A DNA stretch of 43,050 nt from Cytophagales bacterium (GTDB lineage Bacteria; Bacteroidota; Bacteroidia; Cytophagales; 172606-1). The notes beneath the pieces are model-generated. The model ran no database searches. It was not told the DNA's origin and saw nothing but the letters and a program-made list of their open reading frames with translations. The position numbers were made by a program, and so were the translations under genes. Below, in pieces: positions 9,582-18,763 of this stretch (position 1 is the first letter of the stretch; the number at the start of each line of letters is the position of its first letter). The stretch is taken from NCBI GenBank assembly GCA_030448185.1, contig JAUJNL010000045.1:1-43050 (forward strand), read 5' to 3'.

Positions 9582-9812
9582 GTGGACGTGCTGAAAAGCG
9601 TTGCGGATCTTAAGCCGGGGCAAAAGGGCATTATCAGTAAACTTCAGGAAGACGAGTTGACCCTGAAGTTGCTGGAAATGGGTTGTCTGCCGGGTACGGA
9701 AGTAGAAATGTGCCACGTGGCTCCCTTCGGCGACCCTCTATGCATCCGGGTGTCCGGGTACTTATTGTCCTTGCGTAAAAGCGAAGCCGAAACGATACTG
9801 ATAAATTGTTGA
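9582..9812 (+). CDS. feoA: FeoA-domain protein, partner of the iron(II) transporter
   Basis: A 76-residue protein with an SH3-like FeoA fold. Hallmarks are LKPGQKGIISKL at the N-terminus, LLEMGCLPGTEVEM in the middle, and a C-terminal LCIRVSGYLLSLRKSEAETI strand pair. FeoA is a small cytoplasmic protein thought to interact with FeoB and help its activity. The start is a GTG at 9582, and a second GTG two codons on is possible. The gene lies 123 bases before feoB with an AT-rich repeat between, so cotranscription is likely but not tightly coupled. Length is normal for the family. Confidence 0.92.
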   Translation: MDVLKSVADLKPGQKGIISKLQEDELTLKLLEMGCLPGTEVEMCHVAPFGDPLCIRVSGYLLSLRKSEAETILINC

Positions 9813-9927
9813 ATTGTTGAATTGTTTTTAGCCTGAATGATGCTTTTTTGAAAAATTGCTAAGTGATTTTTTAGTCATTTAACAATTCAGCCATCTAACA
9901 GTCTAACCATACGGCCATTTAGCCATA
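9803..9927. repeat. AT-rich 'word' repeat between feoA and feoB
   Basis: Repeats of TTGAATTGTT and its complement in low-complexity order: TTGTTGAATTGTTGAATTG at the left, then CATTTAACAATTCAGCCATC, followed by TAACAGTCTAACCAT and GCCATTTAGCCAT. Left and right parts are loosely complementary and could fold into a long weak hairpin. Closely related text recurs at 20350-20452. No coding potential. Confidence 0.6.
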
Positions 9928-9935
9928 AACCTAAC

Positions 9936-12065
9936 TTGAGTTCTCTCCCCAATATATCACTAGTTGGCAACCCCAATTCGGGTAAATCCTCCCTGTTCAA
10001 TCAACTGACGGGGCTGAACCAGAAAGTGGGCAATTTTCCCGGCGTCACGGTAGACAAAAAGACGGGAACCTGCCGGCTTACTGCTGCCCATACAGCCGTG
10101 ATTACGGATTTGCCTGGCACTTATAGTCTGTATCCTAAATCTCCTGATGAACGGGTAGTAGCCAATGTATTGCTCAATCCCCGGGACCCGGTGTTTCCGG
10201 ACTTGGTAGTAGTAGTGGTGGATGCGGCCAATCTCAAACGCAATCTGCTGCTTTTTACCGAAGTCAAGGACCTGGGATTACCGGTGCTGCTGGCGCTGAA
10301 TATGCTGGATGTAGCCCGCAAACAAAATTTGCAAATCGATGTACCGCTGCTAAGCGAAAGACTTCATGCGCCGGTTGTGTCCATTAATGCCCGTACGGGG
10401 GAAGGCATGGATGCGCTTAAAAAGGAGATCACGAAAATGCTGACTAATGCCAGTAATGGATTGGCTCCCCGAAAACACACCTTTGTAGAAGCAGCTGAGT
10501 ATGTGCCGGAGCTCACCGGACAGATCAAAAGGCAGTTTGGTCTGGAAAACGATTATATCGCCTATCAATACGCCCATCAGGGCGAAGAAGTATCTTTTTT
10601 GGGCCAGGACCAAAAAAGGCAGCTGGAGCGGTGGCGTGACGACTACCGTTTTCAGGATAAGTCGCTGCAGGCCCGCGAGACTGTAGCTCGTTACGAAGTA
10701 ATTGGCCGGATCGTAGCCGAAGCCGTCAAAGAAGCGGATAATGACCAACGGAAAGAAAACTTCACTTCCCGGTTAGATGCCATTTTCCTGCACCGTATCT
10801 GGGGAACAGTGATCTTTCTGGCCATCCTGCTGCTGATTTTTCAGGCTATTTTCGCCTGGGCCGAGTACCCGATGAACCTTATTGACGGCGGGATTGCCCA
10901 GCTCAACCAATGGCTGCATAACCAGTTGCCCAAAAGTCTATTGGTAGATTTACTGACCGATGGCCTCATTGCCGGCTTAGGGGGTATTCTGGTATTCATT
11001 CCGCAGATTGCGGTGCTGTTTGCCTTTATCTCGGTGCTGGAAGAGTCAGGTTATATGGCCCGGGTGGTATTTCTCATGGACCGGATGATGCGGAGCGTCG
11101 GACTGAATGGCCGCAGCGTAGTACCGCTTATTTCGGGGGTAGCCTGTGCCGTACCCGCCGTAATGGCCACCCGCAGCATCGATAACTGGAAAGAACGGCT
11201 TATCACCATTATGGTCACGCCCCTGATGAGTTGTTCGGCCCGCATCCCGATTTATACCATTCTCATTGCCTTGGTGGTGCCCGATCAAACGGTGTTAGGC
11301 GTGATGAACCTACAAGGAATCGCCCTAATGGCCCTGTACTTGCTGGGTTTTGCGGCAGCTATCCTTTCAGCTTTAGTGATGAAATGGGTACTGAAAATCA
11401 AAGGGCGCAGCTTTCTGATTATGGAGTTGCCCGAATATAAAATGCCGCGCTGGGCCAACGTTGGGTTAACGATTATTGAAAAGGTAAAAGCCTTTGTGCT
11501 GGAAGCGGGCAAAGTAATTATTGCCATTGCGGTGATTTTGTGGGTACTGTCTACGTATGGTCCTCCTGGCCAGATGCAGCAGGCCGAAGCGAAAGTGCGC
11601 CAGGAATATAAAAATGCCGGTAAAGACGAATTAGGCAATCACATCGCTTCTGCCCGGCTGGAGGCTTCCTACGCGGGACATTTCGGCAAGTTCATTGAGC
11701 CGGCGATTCGTCCGCTGGGCTACGACTGGAAAATTGGCATTGCCCTGCTAAGCTCTTTTGCCGCCCGGGAAGTGTTTGTCGGCACGCTTTCGACGATTTA
11801 CAGCGTGGGCAGCGATGACGAAGATACGGAGACCATTAAAGAACGTCTGCAGCAGGAAATCAATCCGCGCACCGGCGGCCCCATGTATACCCCGGCCACG
11901 GCCTTCTCCCTACTGGTATTTTACGCTTTTGCCATGATGTGCATGAGTACCATTGCCATCGTCCACCGCGAAACCAAGGGCTGGAAATGGCCAATCATCC
12001 AGCTGGTGTACATGACGGTCTTGGCGTATGTGTCGGCACTGGTGGTGTATACCGTGCTGAAGTAA
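9936..12065 (+). CDS. feoB: ferrous iron transport protein B
   Basis: A 709-residue FeoB, the inner-membrane Fe2+ transporter with an N-terminal G domain. G1 is GNPNSGKSS (residues 11-19), the switch region has FPGVTVDKK, G3 is DLPGTYSL and G4 is NMLD. A helical guanine-dissociation-inhibitor region follows (about 190-270), then the Gate and FeoB C-terminal membrane domains from about residue 285, with GILVFIPQIAVLFAFI, ESGYMARV, LISGVACAVPAVMATR and CSARIPIY. The start is a TTG at 9936, the only start codon that keeps the G1 motif close to the N-terminus as in the family. The frame is intact. It completes a simple feoAB operon; no FeoC is visible. Confidence 0.96.
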   Translation: MSSLPNISLVGNPNSGKSSLFNQLTGLNQKVGNFPGVTVDKKTGTCRLTAAHTAVITDLPGTYSLYPKSPDERVVANVLLNPRDPVFPDLVVVVVDAANLKRNLLLFTEVKDLGLPVLLALNMLDVARKQNLQIDVPLLSERLHAPVVSINARTGEGMDALKKEITKMLTNASNGLAPRKHTFVEAAEYVPELTGQIKRQFGLENDYIAYQYAHQGEEVSFLGQDQKRQLERWRDDYRFQDKSLQARETVARYEVIGRIVAEAVKEADNDQRKENFTSRLDAIFLHRIWGTVIFLAILLLIFQAIFAWAEYPMNLIDGGIAQLNQWLHNQLPKSLLVDLLTDGLIAGLGGILVFIPQIAVLFAFISVLEESGYMARVVFLMDRMMRSVGLNGRSVVPLISGVACAVPAVMATRSIDNWKERLITIMVTPLMSCSARIPIYTILIALVVPDQTVLGVMNLQGIALMALYLLGFAAAILSALVMKWVLKIKGRSFLIMELPEYKMPRWANVGLTIIEKVKAFVLEAGKVIIAIAVILWVLSTYGPPGQMQQAEAKVRQEYKNAGKDELGNHIASARLEASYAGHFGKFIEPAIRPLGYDWKIGIALLSSFAAREVFVGTLSTIYSVGSDDEDTETIKERLQQEINPRTGGPMYTPATAFSLLVFYAFAMMCMSTIAIVHRETKGWKWPIIQLVYMTVLAYVSALVVYTVLK

Positions 12066-12156
12066 AACCCGGATTCTCATCATCCAGTCTTGAATTGCCG
12101 ATATACTGTGTTTGTTTGGTATTTCGTATATTTAATTTTATTCAATAACAGGCAGA

Positions 12157-12363
12157 ATGGACACTTTGGAGAAAATACTGAGAGAAATAGATTCTTTAAA
12201 CGAACCCGATAAAGAACTTCTTTATCGGGAAATTCAAAAAAGATTATCTAAACGGGAAGGCGTTTTAAATGTATTGGCAAAATACAGGGGAAGGGGCAAA
12301 GGGATTTGGATGCAAGAAGCTCAGGATCATGTAAATAGGCTTCGAGATGATGACCGATTCTGA
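12157..12363 (+). CDS. VapB-like antitoxin of a PIN-toxin module
   Basis: A 68-residue charged, helical protein (MDTLEKILREIDSLNEPDKE at the start, GIWMQEAQDHVNRLRDDDRF at the end). It has no family motif that I can name, but it sits directly upstream of a PIN toxin and overlaps it by 17 bases, the layout expected of an antitoxin. A second pair in this window (36089-36726) has an antitoxin frame of the same length. Its C-terminus aligns loosely: GxGxxIW...D.xNxxxxDxR here against GLGSELWKNTNDINNYIDGE there. The module is visibly more AT-rich than feoB next to it, suggesting acquisition. Confidence 0.7.
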   Translation: MDTLEKILREIDSLNEPDKELLYREIQKRLSKREGVLNVLAKYRGRGKGIWMQEAQDHVNRLRDDDRF

Positions 12364-12844
12364 GAAAATTTTCTTTGATACAGCACCATTTATCTATCTG
12401 CTTGAGGGGCATCCTGAGTATTATGATACTATTGCTGCCTATATAGCTGATTTTGTGCAAAATGGGTCAAAACTGATAACAAGTGTAATTACGTATACTG
12501 AATTCTGCGTAAAACCTGAAGAGCTTCAGAATCAATCTCTGATTGAAGCATTTGCTAATTTATTAAGCGATTTGAGCTTTCACCTGCTCGATGTTACCCT
12601 ACCAAGTGCAAAATGTGCCTATAAGCTAAGGGCAAAATATAAGTTCTTAAAGGGAATGGATTCGTTGCAATTAGCGGTAGCTATTGAGTCGGGATGCACT
12701 CAGTTTCTCACGAATGACAAGAAACTTGCAGTAATAACTGAAATTAGAATTGTATTGGTAAATAGTTTGCTGGATAGTTCGCAGAATGCTAATCTTAATT
12801 CAAGTTGCGAGAAAGCAGTCTTGTCAAACAAGGGGGTAAATTAG
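12347..12844 (+). CDS. PIN-domain (VapC-like) toxin with an IS-derived C-terminus
   Basis: PIN toxins are Mg2+-dependent RNases held inactive by their antitoxin. Active-site acids are visible: D11 in IFFDTAPFIYLLEGH, the Glu in TEFCVKPEE, the Asp in GMDSLQLAVAIESG and the Asp in FLTNDKKLA. The PIN fold ends around IVLVNSLL (about residue 140). The last 16 codons (from NSSCEKAV) lie inside the IS982 terminal repeat, so the tail of the protein is insertion-derived. Whether the toxin still works is unknown; all catalytic residues are upstream of the insertion. The sequence is close in type to the toxin at 36089-36526, which shares F-DTAP-IY--EGH. Confidence 0.8.
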   Translation: MMTDSEKIFFDTAPFIYLLEGHPEYYDTIAAYIADFVQNGSKLITSVITYTEFCVKPEELQNQSLIEAFANLLSDLSFHLLDVTLPSAKCAYKLRAKYKFLKGMDSLQLAVAIESGCTQFLTNDKKLAVITEIRIVLVNSLLDSSQNANLNSSCEKAVLSNKGVN

Positions 12845-13750
12845 GAGTATCTCACGCTCTCAACCTACTCAAGCCATGAATGACAAGACGATAGCAATAT
12901 ATTGTTTTCTGGACGATTTGTTTAAAGTAATGGGACGAAAAACAGCGGCGCATTGTAAACTTTCCGATGCAGAAATTGCTACTACTGCTTTGGTCGCGGC
13001 ACTCTACTTTCATGGCAATCAAGCTACTGCTTGTCAGTATATGCAAGCACACTATGGGATGAAAATGATTGACAAATCCGGATTTAATCGTCGATTGCAC
13101 CGCTTAGAAGCTACTTTAGTAGTTATTTTCGGGCATTGGGAGCTAGTCTGAAAGAACTCAATACGACTGCCCGTTATGTAATTGATTCCTTTCCGGTAGC
13201 CGTTTGCCGGAATTGTCGCATTCCCCGCTGCCGACTGCTCAAAGGCAAGGCGTACCACGGATATAATGAAGCCAAGAAGGAATATTTCTACGGTTTCAAG
13301 GTACAACTCATGGTCACCGGGGATAACCAGCCAGTAGACTACTTTATCACTGCCGGTAGTTTTCATGATAGTACTGCTTTTCAGGCTATGCAGTTGGACT
13401 TGCCTGAAGGCAGTGAGCTCTATGCCGATAGTGCCTATACAGATTACGAGCAGGAAGACTTGTATGCGGAGTGTGACCAGATTTATCTAAAAACCCATCG
13501 CAAAAAGAACTCACTGCGTCCCGACCAACCCTACGAGAAGTTTCTCAAGAACACCTTTCGTAAACCAGTTGAAGCCGTTTTCAGTCAGATTACTAACTTG
13601 TTTCCTCGTAAAATTCATGCGGTAACTCCGCAAGGCTTCCTCCCGAAAGTATTCCTGTTTATCCTGGCCTTTTCCATTGATACCTGTCTGGAGGTGATAC
13701 CTGTCTGGAGGGTACCTGTTTAGAACCCTGACTAGTACGCAACTTGAATT
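12797..13750 (+). mobile_element. IS982-family insertion sequence with intact ends
   Basis: A 954-bp element with perfect 13-bp terminal inverted repeats (AATTCAAGTTGCG at 12797-12809; complement at 13738-13750). It is flanked by a 6-bp direct repeat, AATCTT, at 12791-12796 and 13751-13756, consistent with a target-site duplication. It landed in the 3' part of the PIN-toxin frame. A 17-bp unit (TGATACCTGTCTGGAGG-like) is repeated in tandem near the 3' end (about 13678-13712). Confidence 0.88.
12876..13723 (+). pseudogene. IS982-family transposase, one frameshift
   Basis: The first part reads MNDKTIAIYCFLDDLFKVMG, then HCKLSDAEIATTALVAALYF and MIDKSGFNRRLHRLEA, the usual IS982 N-terminus. Near 13140 the frame changes, and the DDE part continues as GASLKELNTTARYVIDSFPV, KGKAYHGYNEAKKEYFYGFK, GSELYADSAYTDYEQEDL and KPVEAVFSQITNLFPRKIHA. 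The DDE acids are the Asp in IDSFPV, the Asp in YADSAY and the Glu in VEAVFSQI. A single indel separates the two halves, so this copy was recently active or is rescued by slippage; no clear slippery site is seen. The last codons run through the tandem 17-bp repeat. Confidence 0.85.
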
Positions 13751-13789
13751 AATCTTATTCTCGATATCAAAAGTATTGTTGGCTGTAGT

Positions 13790-14107
13790 ATGGGAAATGT
13801 AGAAAAGATATTAGGCAATTACAGTCATAAAGAAGAAATTAAGCCGTCAGGAGTACCGACAGATTATAAGATTTGTGAAAAGGCTTATTACGTTAATAAA
13901 TCCATAGAGATCGCTTACATAGATGGAAAAGCGGACTGGATTACGATTAATAACCCTCAAAATGCTGTATTTGATAAAAGCATTTTGCTTCAACTAGGCT
14001 TGGAAAAGATAGAGCCCACTTTTGCTAATGACAATGTAGTTCGATGGAATAATATACCTCCTTTTCAAGAAATCGCCATCTTTGCTGCTCCGGGGAAAAG
14101 AAGTTGA
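13790..14107 (+). CDS. hypothetical protein, C-terminal part of an SmpA/OmlA-like domain protein
   Basis: From its first ATG the frame gives 105 residues: MGNVEKILGNYSHKEEI at the start and later AYYVNKSIEIAYIDGKADWI. The pattern 'I-x-x-I-V-G-x-S-x-x-x-V-E-K-I-L-G' followed by a short strand and 'I-x-G-K-A-D-W-I' resembles SmpA/OmlA-like (BamE-type) domains. The frame is open upstream through DIKSIVGCS right up to the IS982 target duplication, so the true N-terminus has been cut off by the insertion. If the IS and one target repeat are removed, this frame joins the PIN toxin in frame (see findings). Function unknown. Confidence 0.5.
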   Translation: MGNVEKILGNYSHKEEIKPSGVPTDYKICEKAYYVNKSIEIAYIDGKADWITINNPQNAVFDKSILLQLGLEKIEPTFANDNVVRWNNIPPFQEIAIFAAPGKRS

Positions 14108-14141
14108 TTACATATACATTAAGTCACTAACTGATTAAATC

Positions 14142-14204
14142 TTTTACTTTTAAAAAGCGAACCTCACATAATCATTATGGGAGGTTCGCTTTTTAAAAGT
14201 AAAA
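14142..14204. terminator. bidirectional terminator between the toxin region and icd
   Basis: Two arms of 24 bases (14142-14165 and 14181-14204) are perfectly complementary, with a core AAAAAGCGAACCTC and a 15-base loop. T-runs lie on both strands. It lies between convergent genes and would stop transcripts from either side. Confidence 0.9.
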
Positions 14205-14225
14205 TGGGATGGCCTTTAACTTAGC

Positions 14226-15449
14226 TTATTTACCCATATTCTTAATAATCTCATTACCGAACTCTGAGCACTTCAGCAGGGTGGCGCCTTCCATTAACCG
14301 TTCGAAGTCGTAGGTTACCCGCTTGGTAGCAATCGATTTTTCCAGACCTGCATAAATCAGGTTAGCGGCTTCCTGCCATCCCAGGTACTCAAGCATCATC
14401 GCCCCCGACAGGATTACGGAACCAGGGTTCACTTTGTCTTGACCAGCGTATTTAGGAGCCGTGCCGTGCGTAGCTTCGAAAATCGCGTGACCGGATACGT
14501 AGTTGATATTAGCACCCGGAGCAATACCAATACCCCCTACCTGAGCAGCCAGGGCGTCAGAAATGTAGTCGCCATTCAGGTTCAGGGTGGCAATGACGGA
14601 ATATTCAGCCGGACGGAGCAGGATCTGCTGCAGGAAGGCATCGGCAATGGCATCCTTAATGATCAGGCCGCTGGGCAGTTTGCACCACGGACCACCATCG
14701 ATTTCTACCGCACCATACTCCCGTTTTACCAGTTCATAGCCCCAATCCCGGAAGCCACCTTCGGTAAACTTCATAATGTTGCCCTTGTGTACCAGGGTAA
14801 GGGATGGTTTTTTATGGGTAATGGCGTATTCAATAGCCGAACGAACCAACCGTTCAGTACCCTCTCTGGATACTGGTTTGATACCGATGCTCACCGATTC
14901 GGGGAAGCGGATCTTTTTGTACGCCGCCGGGAAGTTATCCTGCAGTAAGTTCTTCATCTTCTGCGCGTCAGGCGTACCGTCTTTAAATTCGATACCCGCG
15001 TAGATATCTTCCGTATTTTCCCGGAAAATAACCATATCCGTCAGTTCGGGTTGCTTTACGGGTGAAGGAACACCATGGAACCACCGTACCGGACGTACAC
15101 AGGCGTACAAGTCCAGTTCCTGACGCAACGCCACATTCAGTGACCGGATACCGCCACCTACCGGGGTAGTCAACGGACCTTTGATCCCGACCAAGTATTC
15201 CCGGAATGCCGTCAGCGTTTCCTCCGGTAGCCAGTTACCCGTCTGGTTAAAAGCTTTCTCACCCGCCATTACTTCCTTCCACTGAAGCTTCTTTTTGCCA
15301 CCGTACGCTTTTTCTACTGATGCATCAAATACCCGAACGGAGGCAGCCCAGATATCCGGACCAGTTCCATCACCTTCGATAAACGGAATTACGGGTTGAT
15401 CCGGCACCTGCAGTTTGCCGTCACGGATGGTTATTTTCTGTTCACTCAT
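14226..15449 (-). CDS. icd: NADP-dependent isocitrate dehydrogenase
   Basis: A 407-residue homodimeric-type enzyme of the TCA cycle, converting isocitrate to 2-oxoglutarate and CO2. Motifs are [15 protein letters not shown] near the N-terminus, [20 protein letters not shown] with S103 at the substrate-binding/phosphorylation position of the E. coli enzyme, [36 protein letters not shown] and [20 protein letters not shown]. Length matches the 416-residue E. coli Icd. A TATATTTG promoter box lies 36 bases upstream. It is transcribed alone toward the shared terminator at 14142-14204. Confidence 0.97.
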   Translation of the reverse strand: MSEQKITIRDGKLQVPDQPVIPFIEGDGTGPDIWAASVRVFDASVEKAYGGKKKLQWKEVMAGEKAFNQTGNWLPEETLTAFREYLVGIKGPLTTPVGGGIRSLNVALRQELDLYACVRPVRWFHGVPSPVKQPELTDMVIFRENTEDIYAGIEFKDGTPDAQKMKNLLQDNFPAAYKKIRFPESVSIGIKPVSREGTERLVRSAIEYAITHKKPSLTLVHKGNIMKFTEGGFRDWGYELVKREYGAVEIDGGPWCKLPSGLIIKDAIADAFLQQILLRPAEYSVIATLNLNGDYISDALAAQVGGIGIAPGANINYVSGHAIFEATHGTAPKYAGQDKVNPGSVILSGAMMLEYLGWQEAANLIYAGLEKSIATKRVTYDFERLMEGATLLKCSEFGNEIIKNMGK

Positions 15450-15485
15450 GATGTTAACTTATTAGAAAAGGGTTTAGGTCTTTCG

Positions 15486-15493
15486 CAAATATA
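15486..15493 (-). promoter_or_regulatory. icd -7 promoter element
   Basis: The minus strand reads TATATTTG, a match to TAnnTTTG, 36 bases before the icd ATG, giving an untranslated leader of roughly 30 bases. Confidence 0.6.
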
Positions 15494-15540
15494 GACACGC
15501 AATCGATATCAGTATGCGAAAATAGAAAAATGTTGTGGAG

Positions 15541-15700
15541 GGGTACTGGGTATCGGTTATCAGGTATTGGGTATTAGGTATTAGTAAAATCGTCATTAGT
15601 CATGAGTTTTTTCCTACATACCCTTTTTCTAATACCCGATACCCAGTGCCTGATACCTTTTTCCCAATGACCAATGACAATTGACTAATGACCTTATTTA
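15541..15700. repeat. intergenic 'word' repeat between icd and the deaminase gene
   Basis: The left part repeats GGTATTGGGTATTAGGTATT-like words and GTCATTAGTCATGAG. The right part carries their complements (CTAATACCCGATACCCAG, GACCAATGACAATTGAC). The stretch is loosely self-complementary over its whole length, built like the repeats at 9803 and 20350 but with different words. No coding potential. Confidence 0.5.
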
Positions 15701-15702
15701 CT

Positions 15703-16140
15703 TCACGCCTGATACTCCTCGAACAGGTCCAGGCACTCGGGAGCCAGCATCCCGGGAATAATGAGCACTTTATGGTTGCTTTTGGCCACAATTTCGTGGG
15801 AGGCAATGTCGATTACGGGAGCATAGCGCTTAAACTGGGTGATGGAGGCGCCATAGACAATCGTTGTTATCCCGGCGTACAGGCAGGCCGATGTGCACAT
15901 CGGGCAGGGCTCAGTGGTGGTATAGAGGGTATACCCCGAAAAATCACTTCTTTTCTTCATGGAATGAAGCTTCCGGATCGCATTGATCTCGGCGTGAGCC
16001 GTTACGTCATGTTCCTGATGGACAGTACTATACGCTCCCGCTACAATCGTATCGTTTTTTACAATCACGCAGCCGAAGGGGGTTGCGCCTTTACGGGCCT
16101 GTTCGATAGCCGCATGCATAAAGGGTAAAGCTTCTTTCAT
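15703..16140 (-). CDS. nucleoside/cytosine deaminase-like protein (CDA fold)
   Basis: A 145-residue zinc deaminase. Zinc ligands are H49 (in AHAEINAI, with E51 as the proton shuttle) and C79/C82 in TTEPCPMCTSACLYAG. The pattern is that of the guanine deaminase/tRNA-adenosine deaminase branch of the cytidine deaminase superfamily. GATPFGCVIVKND near the N-terminus and the C-terminal LFEEYQ are typical of the small Bacteroidota nucleoside deaminases. It acts in the cytoplasm. The substrate cannot be fixed by sequence; guanine or another purine base is likely. It stands alone, with repeat DNA behind it. Confidence 0.88.
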   Translation of the reverse strand: MKEALPFMHAAIEQARKGATPFGCVIVKNDTIVAGAYSTVHQEHDVTAHAEINAIRKLHSMKKRSDFSGYTLYTTTEPCPMCTSACLYAGITTIVYGASITQFKRYAPVIDIASHEIVAKSNHKVLIIPGMLAPECLDLFEEYQA

Positions 16141-16315
16141 GCAGTAGAAGGGTTATAAGTTGTGGATGGTTTGACCGCTTTACCAATTAAAGTAAAAAGA
16201 AACGGGCACCCAAACAAATTTTCCGATGTCCGCCTTAGATAAATGCAAAAGAAGCTTTTTATATAACTATTCAGGGATGAATAGTGCGAGTCTACTAGCT
16301 CAGGTTTTCTTTGGT

Positions 16316-16349
16316 CCGGCTTTCAGCCGGAAGCGAAGGCCAGAGGCCT
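16316..16349. repeat. two-hairpin repeat element (lepA 3' side)
   Basis: Hairpin 1 is CCGGCTTTCAGCCGG (16316-16330), the linker is AAGCGA, and hairpin 2 is AGGCCAGAGGCCT (16337-16349). The same architecture, with other stem sequences, recurs at 30761, 31817, 35714, 35801, 38607 and 39497. The rest of 16141-16457 holds only the lepA terminator. Confidence 0.6.
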
Positions 16350-16359
16350 GTAAATAAAA

Positions 16360-16383
16360 AGCACGAGCCTCCAGGCTCGTGCT
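16360..16383 (-). terminator. lepA terminator
   Basis: A perfect 10-bp stem, AGCACGAGCC, with a TCCA loop (plus-strand reading). On the minus strand it is followed by a T-run (plus-strand AAAAA at 16356-16360), about 75 bases after the lepA stop. Confidence 0.85.
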
Positions 16384-16457
16384 ATCGTAATTAGGACATT
16401 TTTATCAGTACTCTTTCTTCGTCGGCACATGGGCACACTACCCAATCCTCGCATCAA

Positions 16458-18245
16458 CTAGTCCAGTTTCAATACGGCCATAAAAGCTTCCTGGGGAATT
16501 TCTACGTTACCGACCTGGCGCATCCGTTTCTTACCCTTCTTCTGCTTCTCCAACAACTTCCGCTTCCGGGAAATATCTCCGCCGTAACACTTCGCCAGTA
16601 CGTCTTTCCGCATGGCTTTCACCGTCTCGCGGGCAATGATCTTCTGCCCGATGGCTGCTTGAATAGCAATCTCGAACATTTGCCGGGGCAACAGCTCACG
16701 AAGTTTTTCGCAGAGCCTTTTGCCCCAATCGTAAGCCTTATCGCGGTGCACAATAGCTGAAAGGGCATCGACCTTTTCCCCGTTGAGCATGATATCCAGC
16801 TTGACCATGTGCGAAGTCTGGAAACCGATAAGTTCGTAGTCCAGCGAAGCATAGCCGCGGGAAATGGTTTTTAGTTTATCGAAAAAGTCAAATACAATTT
16901 CGGAGAGGGGTAACTGGAACTGCAGCTCCACCCGGTCGGTGGTGAGGTAGGTCTGATTTTTAATAATCCCCCGCTTGTCCATGCAAAGAGCAATAATGGG
17001 TCCCACGTATTCGGCCTTTGAGATGATCTGCGCCTTAATGAAAGGCTCCTCGATATTGTCAATATAATTGGGCTCCGGCATGTCTGACGGGGCGCTGATG
17101 CTGATGGTATCGCCCTTGGTAGTATGGCAGATAAACCGTACTGAGGGCACGGTGGTAATTACGGTCATGTCAAATTCACGCTCCAGCCGTTCCTGCACAA
17201 TCTCCATGTGAAGCATGCCCAGGAAGCCGCAACGGAAGCCAAAGCCAAGGGCTGCGGAAGTTTCGGGTTCCCATACCAGGGAAGCATCATTGAGCTGCAA
17301 CTTCTCCATGGCATCCCGTAAATCCTCATATTCGCTGGTTTCTACCGGGTAAATACCCGCGAATACCATTGGTTTCACGTCTTCAAATCCTTTGATGGCC
17401 GCGGCAGCCCGATTGCCGGTGTGGATAATGGTATCCCCTACTTTTACTTCCTTGGCATTTTTGATGCCGGAGATCAGGTAGCCAACGTCACCCGCCGCAA
17501 TAAAATCACGGGGCTCTTTATCCAGTCGCAGTACGCCCACTTCATCGGCGTTGTATTCTTTGGCAGTGGCTGCAAACTTTATCTTGTCGCCCTTGCGGAT
17601 GGTGCCATTGAACACCCGGAAGATTACTTCAATACCCCGGAAAGAGTTGAATTCGGAGTCAAAGATCAGTGCCTGCAGGTCGCCAGCAGGATTTCCTTTG
17701 GGAGCCGGGATGCGTTCTGCTACGGCATTGAGAATATCCTCGATACCAATGCCTTCCTTACCGCTGGCGTGAATGATTTCTTCCCGCTTACAACCGAGCA
17801 GATCCACAATTTCGTCTTTCACCTCTTCGGGTCTGGCACCCGGGAGGTCAATTTTATTCAGGACGGGGATGATTTCCAGGTCGTTCCCCATCGCTAAGTA
17901 CAGATTGGAAATGGTTTGCGCCTCAATCCCCTGGGAAGCATCTACAATCAGCAGGGCCCCCTCGCAGGCCGCAATGGACCGGGACACTTCGTAGGAGAAA
18001 TCCACGTGGCCCGGCGTGTCAATCAGGTTAAAAACATAGGGTTTGCCCTGATAAATATAATTCATCTGGATGGCGTGGCTCTTGATGGTGATGCCGCGTT
18101 CCCGTTCCAGGTCCATATCGTCGAGCAGTTGCGCCTGCATATCCCGCTTGGACACGGTTTGGGTAAATTCCAGGAGACGGTCGGCCAAGGTGCTCTTACC
18201 GTGGTCAATGTGGGCTATAATGCAGAAATTCCGGATGTGTTCCAT
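16458..18245 (-). CDS. lepA: elongation factor 4 (LepA), ribosome back-translocase GTPase
   Basis: A 595-residue translation GTPase. G1 is AHIDHGKST at residues 11-19; switch II is DTPGHVDF and G4 NKIDLPGA. The EF-G-like domain II/III region is normal, and the LepA-specific C-terminal domain has [40 protein letters not shown] and the terminal [10 protein letters not shown]. The start is taken at 18245 ([18 protein letters not shown]), as in LepA elsewhere. The frame is open for 23 more codons to 18314, but that extension would cross the TACTTTTG promoter box. LepA acts on stalled or mistranslocated ribosomes and in 30S assembly. Intact and single. Confidence 0.97.
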   Translation of the reverse strand: MEHIRNFCIIAHIDHGKSTLADRLLEFTQTVSKRDMQAQLLDDMDLERERGITIKSHAIQMNYIYQGKPYVFNLIDTPGHVDFSYEVSRSIAACEGALLIVDASQGIEAQTISNLYLAMGNDLEIIPVLNKIDLPGARPEEVKDEIVDLLGCKREEIIHASGKEGIGIEDILNAVAERIPAPKGNPAGDLQALIFDSEFNSFRGIEVIFRVFNGTIRKGDKIKFAATAKEYNADEVGVLRLDKEPRDFIAAGDVGYLISGIKNAKEVKVGDTIIHTGNRAAAAIKGFEDVKPMVFAGIYPVETSEYEDLRDAMEKLQLNDASLVWEPETSAALGFGFRCGFLGMLHMEIVQERLEREFDMTVITTVPSVRFICHTTKGDTISISAPSDMPEPNYIDNIEEPFIKAQIISKAEYVGPIIALCMDKRGIIKNQTYLTTDRVELQFQLPLSEIVFDFFDKLKTISRGYASLDYELIGFQTSHMVKLDIMLNGEKVDALSAIVHRDKAYDWGKRLCEKLRELLPRQMFEIAIQAAIGQKIIARETVKAMRKDVLAKCYGGDISRKRKLLEKQKKGKKRMRQVGNVEIPQEAFMAVLKLD

Positions 18246-18264
18246 TCTATCAATCGATCTTCCG

Positions 18265-18272
18265 CAAAAGTA
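18265..18272 (-). promoter_or_regulatory. lepA -7 promoter element, fixing its start codon
   Basis: The minus strand reads TACTTTTG (TAnnTTTG), 19 bases upstream of the ATG at 18245 and inside the longer open frame. This favours the shorter lepA product. Confidence 0.6.
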
Positions 18273-18395
18273 GCAAGAAATAAGCTTTCTCAGGGCTACT
18301 ATAGAAGGAGGCATGCGATAACAGGATGAAATACCCGGAAAATAGTGGAAATCGGTGAGATCGCTTACGATACAACCCTCAGCTGGACTTTCGCA

Positions 18396-18763
18396 TTAAG
18401 CGGGCCAGGCTACAGCCTGCTGGAAAAGCAGTAATTGATGTCTGGGTAATTTTACCATATCGCCTTCCAAACAGGGGATGGAAAAACTCTTTGTGTCCCA
18501 TAAAGCTTGTCTGATAAAGCTTGTCTGAGGGAAGCAATGGCATCCGAAAAGGTAGGCCATTGTGTTGGGTACCAAGCCGACGTCTTGGTAACTAGCTATT
18601 GTATGCACACCTTCTCCCTGTACCTTTATCAGATACATAACTTCCCCTGTGCTTGATCATCTTGGCCGATGGTCTGTGGTTCTCTTACCTTGTAGTTCGT
18701 CGGCCCCAGTGTTGCATCAATGCCGATTATAACTTCACCTACTGGCAGAAGACAAGCTGGCAT
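18396..18763 (-). pseudogene. degenerate IS701/DDE-superfamily transposase relic
   Basis: Across three minus-strand frames the pieces VGEVIIGIDATLG (first DDE region-like), PTFSDAIASLRQAL, and DTKSFS...DMVKLPRHQLLLFQQAVA (C-terminal tail-like) appear in the order found in IS701-like 'DDE endonuclease' transposases, with the large middle of the gene missing. No inverted repeats could be found. The match rests on short motifs and is tentative. The rest of 18246-19147 has no gene. It has two copies, in opposite orientation, of AATGCGAAAGTCCAGCT (18382-18398 and 19077-19093) and a CAGGCTACAGCCTG hairpin near 18408, which may be fragments of the two-hairpin repeat. Confidence 0.4.

Noticed and set aside
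18246..18314. A 23-codon N-terminal extension of lepA
   Set aside because: LepA proteins begin at M-E-H-I-R-N, and a TACTTTTG promoter box lies inside the extension.
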